Positions 60,844 to 64,000 of a stretch of DNA of 64,000 nt are shown in pieces; position 1 is the stretch's first letter; each line of letters begins with the position of its first letter. The stretch is from Palsa-295 sp963785585. Lineage in GTDB: Bacteria > Acidobacteriota > Terriglobia > Acidiferrales > UBA7541. Under the pieces are notes generated by a model. It saw nothing but the letters and a program-made list of their open reading frames with translations, was not told the origin of the DNA and ran no database searches. Location: the NCBI GenBank assembly GCA_963785585.1, contig CAWAVW010000004.1:1302001-1366000 (forward strand). The letters are read 5' to 3'. Position numbers and translations under genes: made by a program.

Positions 60844-62309
60844 GCGAGTCGGTGGCGGGCTGCCGGAGTTTCGAATGCGACGCAGGCCCTACGGAATCAT
60901 CGGCAGTCCGGAGCAATACCTGTGCACCTGTGTTGCGGGGCATTCCCCGAAGCGCAACAGGGAGAGCGCAAGGGATTTTCAGGAACGATCGAACGGCGGC
61001 GTTTGCGTGGCGGGCGCGAAAGTCAAAGGCAACGGCTGGCGGGCGTGAAGCCCGCCGCTACAGAGTCAAAAGCAAAACCGCAAGCGGATGGGGGCCACAG
61101 TTGTTGCCGCGCCGACGTAAGTTAGACAATCCTGTCTGACGGTTGGTTAGACACTCGTGTCTGACCGGTTTAGACGATGCGGCGTGCGCCGGTGCCGACA
61201 CGAGGTCAAAAGCCGTCAGGCTAAGAGCCTAACGAACTGTCAGGCAGGATTGCCTAACGTACGCGAGGCGGAGCAGCGCGGGGCTAACGTTTTGCGAACT
61301 CGTCCACGGTTATTAGCGGACTTCATGGCGCCAACGGCTGGCCGCACGACGCTGGTCGCGTCGTGCGGCCGCTACACAATCAAAATCAAAACGTCAGTTG
61401 GATCCGGCGCCACGGTTGTTGCCGCGCCGACGTAAGTTAGACAATCCTGTCTGACGGTTGGTTAGACACTCTTGTCTGACCGGTGTAGACGTTGCGGCGT
61501 GCGCCGGTTCCGACACGAAGTCAAAAGCCGTCAGGCGGCGAGCGACGTTCGCGCTTTGCGGGTCGCAGCTTTAGCCACGGAAGCTCCATCCGCCGTCGTG
61601 CTGCACCCGCGATCTTTCGGACGAAAATAACTTCAGCGGCTAAAGCCGCGACCCGCAAAGCGACGCAGCTACGCCGGAACCGTCGTAGAAGGCTTCGGCT
61701 GGTCGCGTCGTGCGGGCGCTACAGAGGCAAAACCAAAACCAAAACCAAAATTGCATTGGGTGCCACGGTTGTTGCCGTGCCGACGTAAGTTAGACAATCG
61801 TGTCTGACGGTTGGTTAGACATTCGTGTCTGACCGGTTTAGATGATGCGGCGTGCGCCGGTGCCGACATGAAGTCAAAGGCCGTCAGGCTGAGAGCCTAA
61901 CGAACTGTCAGGCAGGATTGCCTAACGTACGCGAGGCGGAGCGCGGTGCTAACGTTTTGCGAGCTCAGCCACGGATGCGCGGCCGGACTTCAGGGCGGCA
62001 AAGGCTGCCCACACGACGCTGGACGCGTCGTGCGGGGGTTGGCGCGTGGGTGCAATTTGCGCGGTGGGCGAAAAATCAAAGGCAACGGCTGGCGGGCGTA
62101 AAGCCCGCCGCTACAAATGCGAGTGCGCGGAATTCACTACGTCAATGGAGGCCGCTACAGAGGCAAAGGCAGAGTCAAAGTCGCGCGTTGAATACACGCG
62201 GGCGAGGAGCGGTTGCGGAGGATTGCGGCGGCGGGTTGCCGGACTGCTCGCGGATTCGCTGAGCGCTGCGATTGACTGGCGCGGAGGCAGACACTAATAT
62301 CATGCACGC
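60844..62309. repeat. Array of D/E/F units (about 334 bp) with a family-G replacement
   Basis: Forward B at about 61034-61063 and 62088-62117. D elements at about 61118, 61436 and 61788, E elements at about 61213-61260 and 61880-61930, F (ACGACGCTGGTCGCGTCGTG) near 61345. TAACGTACG at 61255 and 61923 is 668 bp apart, i.e. two units. In the middle unit the expected E element is replaced at about 61540-61668 by family G (CTTTGCGGGTCGCAGCTTTA to TTCAGCGGCTAAAGCCGCGA). The kinase promoter lies at the end. Confidence 0.87.
62272..62300 (+). promoter_or_regulatory. Kinase promoter, leaderless type (paralogue of 53042)
   Basis: TTGACT (62272-62277), 17-nt spacer, TAATAT (62295-62300); ATG 62310 begins 9 nt later. 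Same GACACTAATAT context as at 53065. Confidence 0.8.
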
Positions 62310-64000
62310 ATGGCTGACCCATCCTCGCTGATTGGCCAAACTGTCTCGCATTACCGGATCGTCGAAAAACTGGGCGGCGGAGGCATGGGCGTCGTCTATA
62401 AGGCCGAAGACACGCGCCTCAAGCGGTTCGTCGCGCTGAAATTTTTGCCGCAGGAGCTGGCGCGCGACCCGCAGGCGCTCGCGCGATTTGAGCGCGAAGC
62501 GCAGGCCGCGTCCGCGCTGAACCATCCGAACATCTGCACGATCTACGATATTGGCGAGCAGGACGGCCAGGCGTTCATCGCCATGGAATTTCTCGACGGG
62601 CAGACGCTGAAGCACCGCATTGCCGGGCGTCCCGTCGATACCGAAGACCTGCTGGCCCTCTCGATTGAAATCGCCGACGCGCTCGATGCGGCGCACGCCG
62701 AAGGAATCGTTCACCGCGACATCAAGCCCGCCAATATTTTTGTGACTAAGCGCGGCCACGCGAAAATTCTGGATTTCGGCCTGGCGAAGGTGACGTTTAC
62801 CGACGGAGGTTCGTCGGCTTCGCGCATCGCGTCCGAAGTGACGCAGGGCGCGACGCAAGGCGCAATGCCCGGCGCCGCGGCCGAACATCTGACCAGCCCG
62901 GGCAGCACGATGGGCACGGTGGCGTACATGTCTCCGGAGCAGGTGCGCGGCAAAGAACTCGATGCGCGGTCGGATTTGTTTTCGTTTGGCTCGGTGCTGT
63001 ACGAGATGGGGACCGGCACGCTGCCGTTTCGGGGCGAAACCTCGGGCGTGATTTTCAAATCGATTCTAGATGGCGCGGTGGTTCCGGCGGTGCGGATGAA
63101 TCCGGACATGCCGGTGGAGCTGGACCGCATCATTCACAAAGCGCTCGAACGGGATCGCACGCTGCGATACCAAAGCGCGGCGGACATTCGCACGGATTTG
63201 GCGCGCTTGAAGCGCGAGCAGGATTCGGGACGCTCGACGCGCGTGAGCGAAGCGCCTTCGTCCGGTTCCGTCGCCGCTGCTTCGTCGGGCGCCGCCGCGC
63301 TGGAATCCGGACCGGCATCGTCGTCGCCGATCCGCGCCGCGTCTTCGACGGGTATCACGGCGGCGACGACGGCGGCGAACGCATCCGCATCGGGCATTGC
63401 GGCGGCTGGCAGCGGGGCGAGCGGCACCGTACCGGCAAGCGCAGGCGCATCCAGCAAACTGTGGATCGGCGTTGCGGCGCTCGTGCTGCTGGCGCTCGCC
63501 GGTGCTGGATATTATTTCCTGCGCGGAAAAGCGGCGACGGCGAAAGTGACGTCGATCGCGGTGCTGCCGTTTGTGAACGCCACGTCCGACCCGAACAACG
63601 AATATCTGAGCGATGGACTGACCGAAAGCCTGATCGGCACGCTGTCGCAATTGCCGGACGTGAAAGTGATGGCCCGCTCCACTGTTTTCAAATTCAAGGG
63701 TAAAGAAGACGATCCGCAGCAAATCGGCAAAGCGCTCAACGTGGGCGCGCTGCTGGTGGGCCGCGTGACGCAGCATGGAGACACCGTTGCGGTGCAAGCC
63801 GACCTGGTGAATGCCGCGGACGGCAGCGAAATGTGGGGCTCGCACTACGAGCGCAAAATGGCGGACGTGACGCAGGTGCAGAGCGACATCACGCGCGACG
63901 TGGCCAACAAACTGCAGATTCAGATGGCCGAATCGGCGCAGGAAAAAATGGGCAGCGCCGGAACCAGCAATCCCGATGCGTACCGGTTTTATCTGGAAGG
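62310..64000 (+). CDS. Serine/threonine protein kinase, 3' end outside window
   Basis: 563 codons visible, open to the right edge. The first ~290 residues are nearly those of the 53-kb kinase: Gly loop GGGGMGVVYK at 22-31, Lys44, Asp137 in HRDIKPAN, DFG 155-157. An Ala/Ser-rich linker and a TM helix at about 384-405 (LWIGVAALVLLALAGAGYYF) follow. The extracytoplasmic start is different: SIAVLPFVNATSDPNNEYLS, then DGLTESLIGTLSQLPDVKVM, the TolB N-terminal/FlgO-like domain often found with adenylate cyclases and CadC proteins. NPDAYRFYLEG at the edge suggests TPRs next. Confidence 0.92.
   Translation, partial: MADPSSLIGQTVSHYRIVEKLGGGGMGVVYKAEDTRLKRFVALKFLPQELARDPQALARFEREAQAASALNHPNICTIYDIGEQDGQAFIAMEFLDGQTLKHRIAGRPVDTEDLLALSIEIADALDAAHAEGIVHRDIKPANIFVTKRGHAKILDFGLAKVTFTDGGSSASRIASEVTQGATQGAMPGAAAEHLTSPGSTMGTVAYMSPEQVRGKELDARSDLFSFGSVLYEMGTGTLPFRGETSGVIFKSILDGAVVPAVRMNPDMPVELDRIIHKALERDRTLRYQSAADIRTDLARLKREQDSGRSTRVSEAPSSGSVAAASSGAAALESGPASSSPIRAASSTGITAATTAANASASGIAAAGSGASGTVPASAGASSKLWIGVAALVLLALAGAGYYFLRGKAATAKVTSIAVLPFVNATSDPNNEYLSDGLTESLIGTLSQLPDVKVMARSTVFKFKGKEDDPQQIGKALNVGALLVGRVTQHGDTVAVQADLVNAADGSEMWGSHYERKMADVTQVQSDITRDVANKLQIQMAESAQEKMGSAGTSNPDAYRFYLE

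Noticed and set aside
1..64000. tRNA, rRNA, riboswitch or replication origin
   Set aside because: I saw no cloverleaf, rRNA-like stretch, known riboswitch core or DnaA-box cluster, but a structure search was not possible by eye.

Overview
The window is GC-rich and gene-dense, and reads as a chromosomal segment of an Acidobacteriota bacterium (Terriglobia/Koribacter-Solibacter type). Supporting families are three serine/threonine kinases of the kinase-TM-propeller/TolB type, a PadR-regulated large FtsX/MacB-like permease of the acidobacterial 'ADOP' type, an acidobacterial VWFA-like secreted protein, a DUF305+LVIVD pair, a choice-of-anchor-D/NIDO surface protein, a TAT-exported GH127 protein and many small secreted hypotheticals. 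I see no rRNA, tRNA, transposase, phage gene or CRISPR array. The taxonomic call is inference from gene families only.

Layout. 1-10.4 kb: end of a rhodanese-domain protein, an acyl desaturase, an ankyrin protein, two DUF4386 membrane proteins, CsbD plus a 23-residue microprotein, two receiver-only response regulators with two small proteins, an RDD protein and an ABC-2 exporter. 10.4-20.3 kb: membrane and secreted hypotheticals, a VWFA-like protein, the coupled DUF305-LVIVD operon, a DUF5678/retropepsin-like pair lying between direct repeats, and a zinc alcohol dehydrogenase. 20.3-29.3 kb: a secreted two-domain VOC protein whose 3' end recurs twice as remnants, DUF1579, two small hypotheticals and a 1132-residue surface protein. 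29.3-38.9 kb: repeat arrays with DinB-like, GH127, ArsR-SDR, DUF2007, a RelE/HigB-XRE toxin-antitoxin pair and a VOC protein. 38.9-49.2 kb: a kinase, a 47-residue microprotein, a photoactive-yellow-protein-like PAS protein with a four-Cys N-terminus, a NatAB-like exporter, a secreted protein and the PadR-ADOP operon. 49.2-64 kb: a Gly-rich lipoprotein, two closely related kinases (the second cut by the window end), a secreted BNR/sialidase-like protein and a membrane histidine kinase.

The most striking feature is what fills the gaps. Nearly every intergenic stretch over about 200 bp is a mosaic of short hairpin sequences, each with a 5-8 bp stem and a 3-5 nt loop. They fall into at least seven families (A-G below), in both orientations, often as inverted pairs, and in places as tandem cassettes of about 310 or 450 bp. 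They contain many open frames but no credible genes. The same blocks have carried along the 3' end of a VOC gene and border the retropepsin pair, so they look like an actively copied repeat system with no transposase in view.

Several genes (three kinases, RDD, DUF2007, toxin, a microprotein) have a -10-like hexamer 6-10 nt before the start codon and no Shine-Dalgarno, suggesting leaderless mRNAs; others have clear Shine-Dalgarno sites, which I used to choose starts.
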